Below, one piece after another: positions 8,299-16,987 of a DNA stretch of 52,868 nt. The DNA comes from Pseudomonas sp. Au-Pse12. GTDB lineage: Bacteria > Pseudomonadota > Gammaproteobacteria > Pseudomonadales > Pseudomonadaceae. Position numbers and translations under genes: made by a program. Where the stretch lies: positions 1 through 52,868 of the forward strand of contig NZ_JAJTTH010000020.1 in NCBI RefSeq assembly GCF_021341665.1. Direction: 5' to 3'. Position 1 is the first letter of the stretch. Each line of letters begins with the position of its first letter. The notes under the pieces were generated by a model. The model saw only the letters and a list, made by a program, of their open reading frames with translations. It was not told the DNA's origin and did not search any database.

Positions 8299-9594
8299 AT
8301 GCGTGCGCTGTCCTTTCGCCTGATTTTTCTCTGCAGCAGCCTGCTGTTGGCCGCAGTCTTTATCGCCGCCTGGCGCAGCCATCCACCTCATCAATTGGCG
8401 CCTTTCGCCCAGGCGGCCGTGAACAGCGACGCGGCCACGGCCAACAGCACACCGCAATACACCAGCCGCTTTGTCTCCTCGGAACTGGATGACTTCGTGC
8501 ATTCCTCCTCGGTGACCGCCTTGCCCGGCGGCGACCTGATGGCGGTGTGGTTCGCCGGCTCCCGGGAGGGCGCCGCCGATGTCCAGGTGCGCAGCGCACG
8601 CTTTGATGCCCAGAGCGGCGAGTGGGGCGCCGAGCAGGTGCTGGCCACCCGGGAATCGACCCGTGACGGCACCGGGCGCTACATCCGCAAACTCGGCAAC
8701 CCGGTGATCGCCCTCGGCCCGGACCAGCGCCTGTGGATGTTCTACGTCTCGGTGTCGGTGGGCGGCTGGGCCACCAGCGCCATCAACCTGATGGTCTCCG
8801 ACGACCTCGGGCGCAGCTGGTCGGCGCCGCGCCAGTTGATCACCTCGCCGTTCTTCAATATCAGCACCCTGGTGCGCGCCGCGCCGGTGTTCCATGCCGA
8901 CGGCGCCATCGGCCTGCCGGTGTACCACGAGTTCATGGGCAAGTTCGCCGAGTACCTGTACCTGAGCGCCGACGGCGCGGTGATCGACAAATTCCGCATC
9001 AGCCGCGGCAAGCACTCCCTGCAACCGACCATCGTGCCCCTGGACGAACGCCGCGCCGTGGCCATGCTGCGCTATGCCGGCGACACCCACCACAAGGTCC
9101 TGGCCAGCCGCACCGAAGACGCCGGGCAGACCTGGAGCGAGCCCTATCCGCTGCAACCGTCCAACCCCAACTCGTCCCTGGCGGCGGTGGGCACCGACGA
9201 CCAGGGCCTGCTGGTGGCCCTCAACGACCTGCGGGACGGGCGCTTCAAACTCAGCCTGTACGGCACCGACGCCGGCCTCAGCCAATGGCGCCCGCTGGTG
9301 GAGCTGGACCAGTCCCCCGACCCGTTGGGCCAGCCGTTTTCCCACGAAGCCTACAAGGACATCATCGGTGCAGGCTTCCGCGCCTCCAGCGGCGCCCGGC
9401 GCCTGCCCCTGGAACAGCGCTTCCTGAGCAACCTCGACTACCGGGTGTGCAAGCCCCAGGGCTGCGACTTCGAGTACGAATACCCTTACTTCAGCCGCGG
9501 TGCGGACGGCCTTTACCACCTGGTCTATTCCTGGAACAACACCTTTATCAAGCACGTCAGCTTCAACGCGGCGTGGCTGGCGGAGCGCCTGTGA
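8299..9594 (+). CDS. Sialidase-like (BNR/Asp-box) exported protein
   Basis: This is a 431-residue beta-propeller protein with a hydrophobic N-terminal signal or anchor (about 5-25). Two Asp-boxes are clear, VSDDLGRSWSAP and RTEDAGQTWSEP, along with the propeller start SSSVTALPGGDLMAVWFAGSREG. These fit the BNR_2 / exo-alpha-sialidase superfamily, but I cannot identify the full arginine triad, so the substrate (a nonulosonate or another glycan) is open. The stop overlaps the start of the next gene by 1 nt. The downstream membrane protein and LTA-synthase-like enzyme suggest a cell-envelope glycan or glycerophosphate function. Confidence 0.8.
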   Translation: MRALSFRLIFLCSSLLLAAVFIAAWRSHPPHQLAPFAQAAVNSDAATANSTPQYTSRFVSSELDDFVHSSSVTALPGGDLMAVWFAGSREGAADVQVRSARFDAQSGEWGAEQVLATRESTRDGTGRYIRKLGNPVIALGPDQRLWMFYVSVSVGGWATSAINLMVSDDLGRSWSAPRQLITSPFFNISTLVRAAPVFHADGAIGLPVYHEFMGKFAEYLYLSADGAVIDKFRISRGKHSLQPTIVPLDERRAVAMLRYAGDTHHKVLASRTEDAGQTWSEPYPLQPSNPNSSLAAVGTDDQGLLVALNDLRDGRFKLSLYGTDAGLSQWRPLVELDQSPDPLGQPFSHEAYKDIIGAGFRASSGARRLPLEQRFLSNLDYRVCKPQGCDFEYEYPYFSRGADGLYHLVYSWNNTFIKHVSFNAAWLAERL

Positions 9595-10205
9595 TGCTGT
9601 CCCTGTGGCAAGCCCACCTGAGTTTTATCCTTCTGGGTTTCGTGCTGCTTGGCAGCCTGCGCCTGACCGCGCCCTGGCGCCCCTGGCTGCTGCCCGTGCT
9701 GGCCCTGGTCAGCTTTATCCCGCTGAACCAGTTGCCGCTGGCGGCCTATGTGCGCAGCTTCACCGATGACCTGGCCATCAGCACCCTGGTGCTGCTGGGC
9801 TGGGCCAGCCTGCGGCGCTTGGGGGTGATTGCGCCCTTGCAGGCCAAACACCGGGTGCAGGTCCTGCTGCTGTTTATCGGCCTGACCCTGAGCCTGTACC
9901 CCGCGACCCTGGGCCTGACCTATTTCGACCCCTATCGCTGGGGCTACAACCCACGGCCGATGATCGTGCTCATGGGCCTGGCGGCGCTGGTGCTGCTGTG
10001 GCAGCGCAACCTGCTGGGGGTGCTGATGCTGGCGGTCGGCACCCTGGCCTTTGCCCTGCGCCTCAAGCCTTCGGAAAACTACTGGGACTACCTGCTGGAC
10101 CCATTGCTGGCGGGCTACTGCCTGATCGCCGGCAGCGGCGCACTGCTGTTGTGGCTGTGGCGCCGTTTCGTCCAGCGCAGCCGCCGGCAGCCCCTTACCG
10201 GCTAA
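9594..10205 (+). CDS. Polytopic membrane protein of the sialidase/sulfatase cluster
   Basis: I do not recognise a named family. The protein is 203 residues with about six hydrophobic helices and ends in a basic tail (RRFVQRSRRQPLTG). The loop TYFDPYRWGYNPRP and the segment LKPSENYWDYLLDP are the most distinctive soluble parts. It is translationally coupled to the sialidase-like gene (TGATG overlap) and 46 nt upstream of the LTA-synthase-like gene, so the three are probably one operon. A role as a membrane partner of one of the two envelope enzymes is inference only. Confidence 0.75.
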   Translation: MLSLWQAHLSFILLGFVLLGSLRLTAPWRPWLLPVLALVSFIPLNQLPLAAYVRSFTDDLAISTLVLLGWASLRRLGVIAPLQAKHRVQVLLLFIGLTLSLYPATLGLTYFDPYRWGYNPRPMIVLMGLAALVLLWQRNLLGVLMLAVGTLAFALRLKPSENYWDYLLDPLLAGYCLIAGSGALLLWLWRRFVQRSRRQPLTG

Positions 10206-10251
10206 ACCAACAGGCCGCGCCGCGGCCTTCGACAACACTACACAGAGGTCA

Positions 10252-12288
10252 ATGATGGGCGGCTTGCAATCACGCCGCCTGCGCTACGGCGTGGGCGCGA
10301 TAGGGTTGGTATTCGGCTTGCTGGCACTGCTACGGCTGCTGTTCGCCGTGGGGTTTTCCGGGGTCGACCTGAGCGCCGCCAATGAGCGCGAGGCCATCCT
10401 GCAGACCCTCGGCATCGGCCTGCGCTTCGACCTGCGCCTGACCCTGCTGCTACTGCTGCCCCTGGCCCTGCTGGCCTGGCTGCCGCGCTACAACCTGCTG
10501 CGTCAGCCAGCCCTGCGCTGGCTGGCCCGGGCCTATCTGCTGCTGGTGCTGGGCGGGGTAGGGCTGCTGTACATCATCGACTTCGGCCACTACGCCTACC
10601 TCGGCGTGCGCATCAACGCCACCGTGCTGCGCTACCTCGACGACGCACAGATCTCCCGACAAATGCTCTGGGAAAGCTACCCGGTGCTGTGGATCGTCCT
10701 CGCCTGGGGCGCCGCCCTGGCCCTGTGCTGCTACGCCTTGCTGCGCCTGGAGCGCCTGACCCTCGACCGCCCGGCGCAAGCCATTGGCCGGCTGCCCCTG
10801 GCCAGCGTCAGCGCCCTGGGCACTGCCGCGGTATTCCTCGCCCTGCTGGGCCGGGTAGACAACCTCAACCTGGAAAACCCCGTGCCCCTGCGCTGGAGCG
10901 ACGCCTACTTCTCCGGCAACAACCAGATCGCCGCCCAGGGCCTGAACCCCGTGCTGTTCTTCTACGACACCCTCAAGGCCGGCCAGGCCCAGTACGACGA
11001 AGCCCAAGTGCGCCAACACTACCCGGCCCTGGCCCGCTACCTCGGTGTCGACCAGCCCGACCCGCAAAGCCTCAGCTTCACCCGCCAACAAGGCGTGCAG
11101 CCTTACCGCATCGACCGCCCGCGGCCGCCCAACGTCATCTTCGTGATGCTCGAATCCCTCGGCACCAGCGCCGTGGGCGCCTACGGCAACCCGCTCAACC
11201 CCACCCCCAACCTCGACCGCCTGGCCAGCCAGAGCTGGTTCTTCAAACACTTCTACGTCCCGGTCACCGGCACCGCCAAGACCGTGTGGGCCAGCATCAC
11301 CGGCGTGCCCGACGTCACCCGCCAAGAGACCGCCACCCGCCAGCCGCTGATCACCCGCCAACACAGCCTGATCAACGCCTTCAGCGACTACCACAGGCTC
11401 TACCTGATCGGCGGCAACGCCGGCTGGGCCAACATCAACGGCCTGATCCGCCAAAGCATCGACAACGTGCGCCTGTACGACGAAAGCCACTGGCAATCGC
11501 CCCTGGTGGACGTCTGGGGCATCTCCGACCTCGACCTGTTCAAGGAAAGCGACCGCCTGCTGCGCGCCATCCCCCAGGACCAACCCTTCTTCGCCTACCT
11601 GCAAACCTCCGGCAACCACCGCCCGTTCACCATCCCCAAGGACAACGACGGCTTCCAAACTCAAGACCTGCCCCTGGAACAAGTCCAAGCCGCCGGTTCC
11701 CGCAGCCTTGCGCAATACAACGCCGTGCGCCTCTTGGACTTCAACATCGGCCGCCTGCTGGAGATCGCCAAAGCGGGCGGCTACTACGACAACACGATTT
11801 TCGTGTTCTTCGGCGACCACAACACCCGCATCAGCCAGATCCCCCACATGGCCCCCGCGTTTGAACAGCTAGGGCTGGAAAGCAACAACGTACCGCTGCT
11901 GATCCATGCCCCAGGGATGTTGCAGCCCAGAGTGATCGAAGAAGCCGTCGGCCTCGCCGACCTGCTGCCCACCGTGGCCGGCATGGCCGGGATGCCCTTC
12001 ACCAATGGCGCCATGGGGCGGGATATTCAGCAGCCTGCACCGGAGGGGGAGCGGGTGGTGCCGCTGGTATTGAGGGAAGGGACCTTTCCGGTGATTGGCG
12101 GCGTGACCCAGGATTTTTTGTTGCAGATGCAGCACGACGGCAGCGGACCGACTCTGCACGATTTGGCCTCACCCACCCCACGCGACGATGTGGCCCAGCA
12201 ACACCCCGAAGAGTTTCAGCGGTTGCTGGAATTGACTAGGGGGCTGCACGAAACGGCACGCCTGATGCTGTATAGGAATGTGCGTTAG
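10252..12288 (+). CDS. LTA synthase-family sulfatase / phosphoglycerol-transferase-like protein
   Basis: The protein has 678 residues: about five N-terminal membrane helices to residue 190, then a periplasmic alkaline-phosphatase-superfamily domain. PPNVIFVMLESLGTSAVGAYGN carries the metal-binding Glu, TGTAKT holds the expected threonine nucleophile, and FFGDHN the late Asp/His ligands. This architecture is that of LtaS/OpgB-type enzymes, which move glycerol phosphate or phosphoethanolamine onto envelope glycans. Gram-negative members often act on osmoregulated periplasmic glucans or lipid A; the substrate here is unknown. ATG 10252 follows AGAGGTC; the second ATG at 10255 is possible. It closes the three-gene operon. 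Confidence 0.86.
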   Translation: MMGGLQSRRLRYGVGAIGLVFGLLALLRLLFAVGFSGVDLSAANEREAILQTLGIGLRFDLRLTLLLLLPLALLAWLPRYNLLRQPALRWLARAYLLLVLGGVGLLYIIDFGHYAYLGVRINATVLRYLDDAQISRQMLWESYPVLWIVLAWGAALALCCYALLRLERLTLDRPAQAIGRLPLASVSALGTAAVFLALLGRVDNLNLENPVPLRWSDAYFSGNNQIAAQGLNPVLFFYDTLKAGQAQYDEAQVRQHYPALARYLGVDQPDPQSLSFTRQQGVQPYRIDRPRPPNVIFVMLESLGTSAVGAYGNPLNPTPNLDRLASQSWFFKHFYVPVTGTAKTVWASITGVPDVTRQETATRQPLITRQHSLINAFSDYHRLYLIGGNAGWANINGLIRQSIDNVRLYDESHWQSPLVDVWGISDLDLFKESDRLLRAIPQDQPFFAYLQTSGNHRPFTIPKDNDGFQTQDLPLEQVQAAGSRSLAQYNAVRLLDFNIGRLLEIAKAGGYYDNTIFVFFGDHNTRISQIPHMAPAFEQLGLESNNVPLLIHAPGMLQPRVIEEAVGLADLLPTVAGMAGMPFTNGAMGRDIQQPAPEGERVVPLVLREGTFPVIGGVTQDFLLQMQHDGSGPTLHDLASPTPRDDVAQQHPEEFQRLLELTRGLHETARLMLYRNVR

Positions 12289-12472
12289 ACCTTTCGACTT
12301 CATCGCATTAACTAACGTACTGGCACACATTTCGGTACAGGTGTTGTTGTCTTGATTGACATCGAGTGGTCGCTTTAATAAGTTCGGCGCCCGATTGATG
12401 ACCTATAGCCAAAACGGCTGAGAACATCGAGCTTTGTTGAGGTCCACAGGCCAGCGTCAGCAAGGAGGCTGC

Positions 12473-13492
12473 ATGTCCCAGCAACACAATGACAATCACT
12501 ACGTTCCACAGCTGTATCTCAAGCAATGGGCGATTGAGGGCAAAGTGCTTGCCTATCGCCTGCTGGTTCAAAACCCCAACGTACCTCAATGGAAAAAGTA
12601 CACGCCCAAAGGTATTGCTTACTATCGGCACCTTTATGTCTACACCTACGCCAAAGGTGAAACCGACGAGTTCGAGCGATGGCTGGATAGCGAGTTTGAG
12701 TCTCCGGCTAAAGCTGCCATTGAGAGGGCGACAACTGGGCAGCGCTTAACTCCGCGAGATTGGGAGCTTTTAATACGGTATCTCGCTGCGCAAGATGTTC
12801 GGACGCCTGCCCGACTAAGGGAGTTTCTTGTGTATCAGCAGGAGCATCTTCCAAGCCAACTAGACGAGGTACTCCCGCGTACTCTTAAACAGTTGGAAAC
12901 CCAAGTCAGCCTCGGTCTGGACATTCAAGTTCCTACTCAGCAGCAACTCGATTCGGCACCAGTAAAAGTGACCTTTGAGCCCCATTCGGATCGACCAGGC
13001 GGTACGATTCAGGCAAAGACTCTCATTGGCCGCAAGCTTTGGGTGGATGCCACGCGGTATGTACTGCAAAACGTGATGCCTGAGCTGATGAAGCACAAGT
13101 GGACGATTTTCACTGCACCTGGCGATTTCGAATGGTCTACCAGTGATGATCCTGTAATACGCCTGGATACGTTGAGCAAACCGTATAACTTTAAAGGAAG
13201 ATGGGGCGGCGAAAGTGGCTTTATCCTGCTTCCTCTAAGTCCTAAAAATCTATTGTTCACAAGTTTTGGTCAGCGTATGCCTCCTCGTGGAAAGAAGGTG
13301 TCCATTGAGTTTGCTATGCAGATAGAAAAAATCATTGTGGAGCATGCTTATCGTTATGTGTTCTCTACAAAAACACACGATATGCGTGCCCGCCGTCCAA
13401 GAATTGAGTGTGCAGAGTTGTTTAAAGAGGAAAAAGCAATCTGGGAAAATTGGCATCGCGATCAAAGTCATGCGGAGCGACAACTGCTTTAA
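12473..13492 (+). CDS. DUF4238 family protein
   Basis: This 339-residue cytoplasmic protein opens with MSQQHNDNHYVPQLYLKQW, the NHYVP..YLK.F signature of DUF4238. The family has no established reaction; members recur in accessory islands and near mobile elements. ATG 12473 follows a strong AAGGAGG (12462-12468). Base composition drops noticeably compared with the flanking genes (many AT-ending codons), which suggests acquisition. The convergent neighbour is an HNH endonuclease with a similarly lowered G+C content. A defence role is a guess from context. Confidence 0.82.
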   Translation: MSQQHNDNHYVPQLYLKQWAIEGKVLAYRLLVQNPNVPQWKKYTPKGIAYYRHLYVYTYAKGETDEFERWLDSEFESPAKAAIERATTGQRLTPRDWELLIRYLAAQDVRTPARLREFLVYQQEHLPSQLDEVLPRTLKQLETQVSLGLDIQVPTQQQLDSAPVKVTFEPHSDRPGGTIQAKTLIGRKLWVDATRYVLQNVMPELMKHKWTIFTAPGDFEWSTSDDPVIRLDTLSKPYNFKGRWGGESGFILLPLSPKNLLFTSFGQRMPPRGKKVSIEFAMQIEKIIVEHAYRYVFSTKTHDMRARRPRIECAELFKEEKAIWENWHRDQSHAERQLL

Positions 13493-13610
13493 ATCAACCA
13501 ATTTTCAGGTAACAGCTAAGGGGTAGGGCCTGCCCTGGAGCTTGCAAGGGCGCTTAAGCTGGCCTCTTTCAGAAGGCGTTAGCCGTCAGCGAAATGGTAT
13601 TTAACAACCA

Positions 13611-14384
13611 TTAATTGGTATTTGATTTTAGGTTTGTTTGGTAGCGCTCCTTCACTTCAGCCACGCTCAGCCACTTGCGTTGCGAATGCACCACCCGATG
13701 GCAATTGGCACACAACAACGCCAAATCAGCGAGCTTAGTTTTGTCACCCGGCTGGAGCGTGTGCAGAGGTTTAGTGTGGTGGACGTCAATCACCCCCTCC
13801 ACATCTGCACCATAGGTTTGGCTGAAGTTAAAACCACACGCCTCACACTGCAGCGCTCCATGTTGCTTCAGCGCCTCTTCCTTTTTGCGCTTAACGATTT
13901 TCTTGTCTCTTTCCCGCACCCGATGTACCCGGGTGAGCACTTTGCCTTCCTCTGCCTCGAAGAAGCCCGGGTCATCCGCTGCACTTAAATCGATAGGGCT
14001 GGCTGGAATCGTCTGAACATTGGCATTGATCGCCGCCACAACCTCAGCAAGACGCTCCGGGTCATTGGCAAACTCCAGCCACACCAACTGCTCATCCTTA
14101 TTGCCTTTCGCAAGCCCCGTACGGCCGTTATTGGTGTAGCTCGGGTCCCAACGCCGGAAGTTGTTGAGCTTCATGCACACACCGTTGGCATTACGAAAGC
14201 TCTGGTTCTTGCTCACTCCTGTGGCATTGCCGATGAGATTGAGAGCCTGCGATAACGCCAAAACATCCGGATGATTGACACCGGGTAAACCGTTGCGGTG
14301 GAGGAGATATAAGTTCAGGGCAAGAACGAGCTCGTCGCGACTCCAAGCAGGGTTGGATTGATTGCTGGTAGATGCAGAGGTCAT
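13611..14384 (-). CDS. HNH endonuclease (McrA-like)
   Basis: In this 257-residue protein the C-terminal third is an HNH nuclease: zinc-type cysteine pairs CEACGF and CANCH frame the metal-binding core VIDVHHTKPL and the terminal HRVVH. The N-terminal part (ELVLALNLYLLHRNG..LALSQALN..FRNANGVCMKLNNFRRWDP) is the conserved region that accompanies many McrA-like modified-DNA restriction enzymes. It is predicted to cut DNA, perhaps only when modified. Convergent with the DUF4238 gene, and followed by more accessory genes. No methylase lies alongside, which fits a modification-dependent enzyme. Confidence 0.85.
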   Translation of the reverse strand: MTSASTSNQSNPAWSRDELVLALNLYLLHRNGLPGVNHPDVLALSQALNLIGNATGVSKNQSFRNANGVCMKLNNFRRWDPSYTNNGRTGLAKGNKDEQLVWLEFANDPERLAEVVAAINANVQTIPASPIDLSAADDPGFFEAEEGKVLTRVHRVRERDKKIVKRKKEEALKQHGALQCEACGFNFSQTYGADVEGVIDVHHTKPLHTLQPGDKTKLADLALLCANCHRVVHSQRKWLSVAEVKERYQTNLKSNTN

Positions 14385-14692
14385 GCGGGGGGCTATCCGT
14401 AGTTTTCCCGATTCACTGTACGAAACAGCGTAAGAGGCCGTAAGGATATTCTTTTCCCAACAGGTTTGGGAGTTCAGTAGTGAGTAGGAAAGGGGGCGTA
14501 GCAGGGGAGGGACGCGTTGCCTCTCACCACCTGTCTATGGCCGTGGCTGGGCAGTGAGAGAGCTTAAGCAATATCGAAGGGCTACAGCATCTGTAGGAGC
14601 TGGGCTTGCCAGTGAAAGCGGCCCACCAGAAGCGGGGCAAATAATCCTTCACCCCGCTTCCATATTTTTCGGACTTTTGAGTATTTAGTCGA
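14385..14692. other. Gene-free stretch with a single REP
   Basis: No convincing reading frame. A single REP-like sequence, TGTAGGAGCTGGGCTTGCCAG, begins at 14592, followed by GTGAAAGCGG. A terminator-like hairpin follows (separate entry). The promoter of the HNH gene must lie at the low end of this stretch. Confidence 0.6.
14629..14669 (+). terminator. Hairpin with T-tract
   Basis: GAAGCGGGG (14629-14637) pairs with CCCCGCTTC (14652-14660) around a 14-nt loop and is followed by CATATTTTT. The T-tract is on the plus strand, although no plus-strand gene ends just before it. It may also act in reverse for the DUF6124 gene. Confidence 0.55.
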
Positions 14693-15076
14693 TTACCGAG
14701 GAGGCGCCGGTCTATTGGCATCCAGCAACGAATCCACCACCGCCCTGGCCATCTCCACCGAATGGATCATCGACCAAATCAATCCACGCTCCACGCCGCT
14801 GGCGCGTTCGGTGATTTCATCGCTGACCTGCACCGCGCAATCGAGCAGCAGCGACACATGAATCAAGGCTTCTTCAGCGCTGATACCGGCGCGCACGTTG
14901 AAGAGCGAGTCGCGGCCGATGAAGGTGTGCGCGGTGTCTTTCAGAGAGCTGAGGATTGATGCCTCGGCGTTGTTCGAGGCCAGGGCCAGGCGAATACGCT
15001 GGGTGTCGATATCGTGTTCGGGGGTTCTGAATTGTCCAGGTAAGGACAGGGGCGGATCGGGAACGAGCTTTTTCAT
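14693..15076 (-). CDS. DUF6124 family small protein
   Basis: This is a 127-residue protein of a family widespread in Pseudomonas (DUF6124, formerly DUF3077). The typical opening MKKLVPDPP and the central SAEEALIHVSLLLDCA helix are present. There is no signal peptide or catalytic motif, and the function is unknown. ATG 15076 is the family start; the frame is open upstream but unrelated. Monocistronic. The composition is closer to the host than that of the DUF4238 and HNH genes beside it. Confidence 0.82.
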   Translation of the reverse strand: MKKLVPDPPLSLPGQFRTPEHDIDTQRIRLALASNNAEASILSSLKDTAHTFIGRDSLFNVRAGISAEEALIHVSLLLDCAVQVSDEITERASGVERGLIWSMIHSVEMARAVVDSLLDANRPAPPR

Positions 15077-15395
15077 GGTGCATCTCCAATGTGAATGGAG
15101 CTGCCAGCTATCGCTGCTAAACGAAGGAGTGGCAGCTGTACGCAGGTTAGCAGACCGGTCACATTGGAAACCGGCGCACCCGAAGGTGCCCTGCGCACAG
15201 CCACCATAAAAAGCAGAAGAAAAACTCTGCCAATAGGTGACGTCGATGCGCCCAATGTGATGTTTCGAGCTGCTAAACCCGATCACTGATATGCAGTGAT
15301 GAACCGAGCCTAGCCAGCCGAAGTATCAGGCGCAAGCGGGTTGGATTCTCTAGGAAAAGTCGCTCGATAGAAAGGGACTAGCCTTACAAGGCGTT
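15077..15395. other. Gene-free stretch upstream of the DUF6124 gene
   Basis: It contains a small hairpin (GGCGCACC-CGAA-GGTGCCC, around 15170-15190) and the presumed promoter of the DUF6124 gene. The part at 15300-15395 may be decayed sequence belonging to the DUF1016 pseudogene next to it. I see no open frame worth calling. Confidence 0.5.
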
Positions 15396-15417
15396 GTGAG
15401 TTGGGCGAAGAATAGGG

Positions 15418-15965
15418 GCCATGACTGTGAGGTAGAAGCCCCGTTGGCTCAGGTGTTCAGGCCTGAACTTGTCAGACTTCAGTTCGATGACCACATAGCA
15501 GTGCTAAAAAAGCAGGTCGATGAAGAAGTCTTTTCCGCCCACTTCCAGTGCCACTTGCCGGCCAACAAAGGCAAAGCCTACCCCCAATTCCAGCAGAAAG
15601 CGGGTGACATGCTGCACCAAGGCATGTTCGATATCGCGCTCGTTTGCCTCCCGGGTCACGTCGAGAAAATTGAATACATAAGGGTCTTTCAACAGCCGTT
15701 GCGCTAGGTCCGAGTTGGGGGCAGGCAACTGCGTTGAGAAGTTGGTTTGTGCCATGCCTTCACGCTCCAGCAAGCGAGTCTTGATGTGCATGCCCAGCAC
15801 GTTTCGGGACCAGCCGTATTCAACGGCTCGTTGGGCGTAGGCCAGGCACTCTTGTGGCACTTTCAGCTTGGTGATCAGCAGCAGATTGTGGCCCCACGGC
15901 AATTGTCCGATAGCCTGTTGGACAATCTCAGAATCGGGCCAGGCCTTGGCAAAACCATCTGACCT
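15418..15965 (-). pseudogene. Broken DUF1016 (YhcG-type) PDDEXK nuclease
   Basis: Read on the minus strand this is the C-terminal half of a DUF1016 protein: AKAWPDSEIVQ, QLPWGHNLLL, YGWSRNVLGMHI, LKDPYVFNFLDV, LELGVGFAFVGRQVALEVGG and FFIDLLF. The frame then meets TAG at 15504-15506 and continues at once as HCYVVIELKSDKF and RGFYLTVM, which is the rest of the nuclease core. Family members have a few more residues (LLFYH..L.CYVVIELK) exactly there, so a short in-frame deletion probably created the stop between the catalytic Asp and the ELK motif. A TGA at 15966-15968 closes the frame upstream, the N-terminal half is absent, and homology also ends after YLTVM. Not functional. Confidence 0.85.
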
Positions 15966-16018
15966 TCAATCGATTTTGCTATCCTGCGCCCCTTTTCCCC
16001 ACCGCAAGGAGCGCAGGC

Positions 16019-16987
16019 ATGACCCAGCCCATTGGCAGCAGTCCGCAAACAAGGGCTGGCCAACAGCGTCACCTGCAACACTTCCTTTTCCGTCTGACCA
16101 CAGCACTCCTGCTTGGCCTCGGGCTCCTCACCCCAACCGCCCAAGCCAACCCCACCACCACCTACCGCGGCACCCTCGGCGACACTCCGGTTGAACTGGC
16201 GCTCACCTACGACTCCCAATACGGCGGCGGTATGTCCGGCTATTGGTTCTCCGAGTCCGAGCGCTTGCCCATGGCGTTGGAATCCACCCCTTTCCACCCT
16301 GGCTCCGCGCTGTTGATCAACATCATGGACAACCCGACCCTGCCGGCGACGGCGGTGTCGTTGCAGCCGTTCGCCGAGGGGGCAGAGGCGCTGCAGGGCA
16401 GTCTGGTGGATTTGCGCACGGGCACGCAGCAGCCGTTGCAGTTGCAGCGGGTGACGCGTTTTGGCGGCAGTCAGCGGGAGGCGTTTGATGGGGAGTTGTT
16501 GCAGCCGGTGTTCGATCGGGATTTCTATTTCAGTGTGCATGCCGCGCGCAAGGCCGGGGAGGAGGTCGGGCAGGTGGACAGTATCCGGGTGATCAGTCGC
16601 AACACCGGGAGGCAGGTGCAGGACATTCGTGGGCAGTGGTGCCTGTCGCCGGTGGGCACCCAAACCCTGACCTTTGGCCATTTCCAGGAAGAGGCGCGGA
16701 TGGATTTCCGCGCCCAGGGCTATCGCCTGACGGAGGCGGATGGCCGGCAGTGGTGTTCGCCCACTCAGTATTACCTGTTCAACCGCGAAGGCCGGGAATA
16801 CCTGCGCCATCCGCAGATGGAGCAGTTCGCTGCGGACGGCGATCTGCGCTTTTCCCCCAGTGGCCAGATGGAGTTCAGCAAGCAGGACTTCATCAATTAC
16901 GACCAGCGCACTCGGCGTTGGGATTATTACCGGGTGATCAGCCCTGAGCGTTTGCAATATCTGTCGTCGGGCGAGGAGCGTTTCTGA
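16019..16987 (+). CDS. Secreted protein of the GTLG-motif family (322 aa)
   Basis: Unrecognised family. An unusually long N-terminus precedes the signal helix (about 24-43, ending TAQA), and the mature protein opens with TTYRGTLGDTPVELAL. GMSGYWF and a later LVDLRTGTQQPLQLQ correspond to the YQRY and LPIAL segments of the neighbouring 228-residue protein. A second region (IRGQWCLSPVGTQTLTFGHF) has two cysteines. ATG 16019 has AAGGAG at a good distance. Its stop overlaps the start of the next gene (TGATG), so both are made together. Probably periplasmic. The third member is 11 kb away at 4105-5145. Confidence 0.78.
   Translation: MTQPIGSSPQTRAGQQRHLQHFLFRLTTALLLGLGLLTPTAQANPTTTYRGTLGDTPVELALTYDSQYGGGMSGYWFSESERLPMALESTPFHPGSALLINIMDNPTLPATAVSLQPFAEGAEALQGSLVDLRTGTQQPLQLQRVTRFGGSQREAFDGELLQPVFDRDFYFSVHAARKAGEEVGQVDSIRVISRNTGRQVQDIRGQWCLSPVGTQTLTFGHFQEEARMDFRAQGYRLTEADGRQWCSPTQYYLFNREGREYLRHPQMEQFAADGDLRFSPSGQMEFSKQDFINYDQRTRRWDYYRVISPERLQYLSSGEERF

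Noticed and set aside
15504..15902. 132-residue frame as an intact small protein
   Set aside because: Homology to DUF1016 continues beyond both the stop and the nominal start, so it is a fragment of a larger broken gene.
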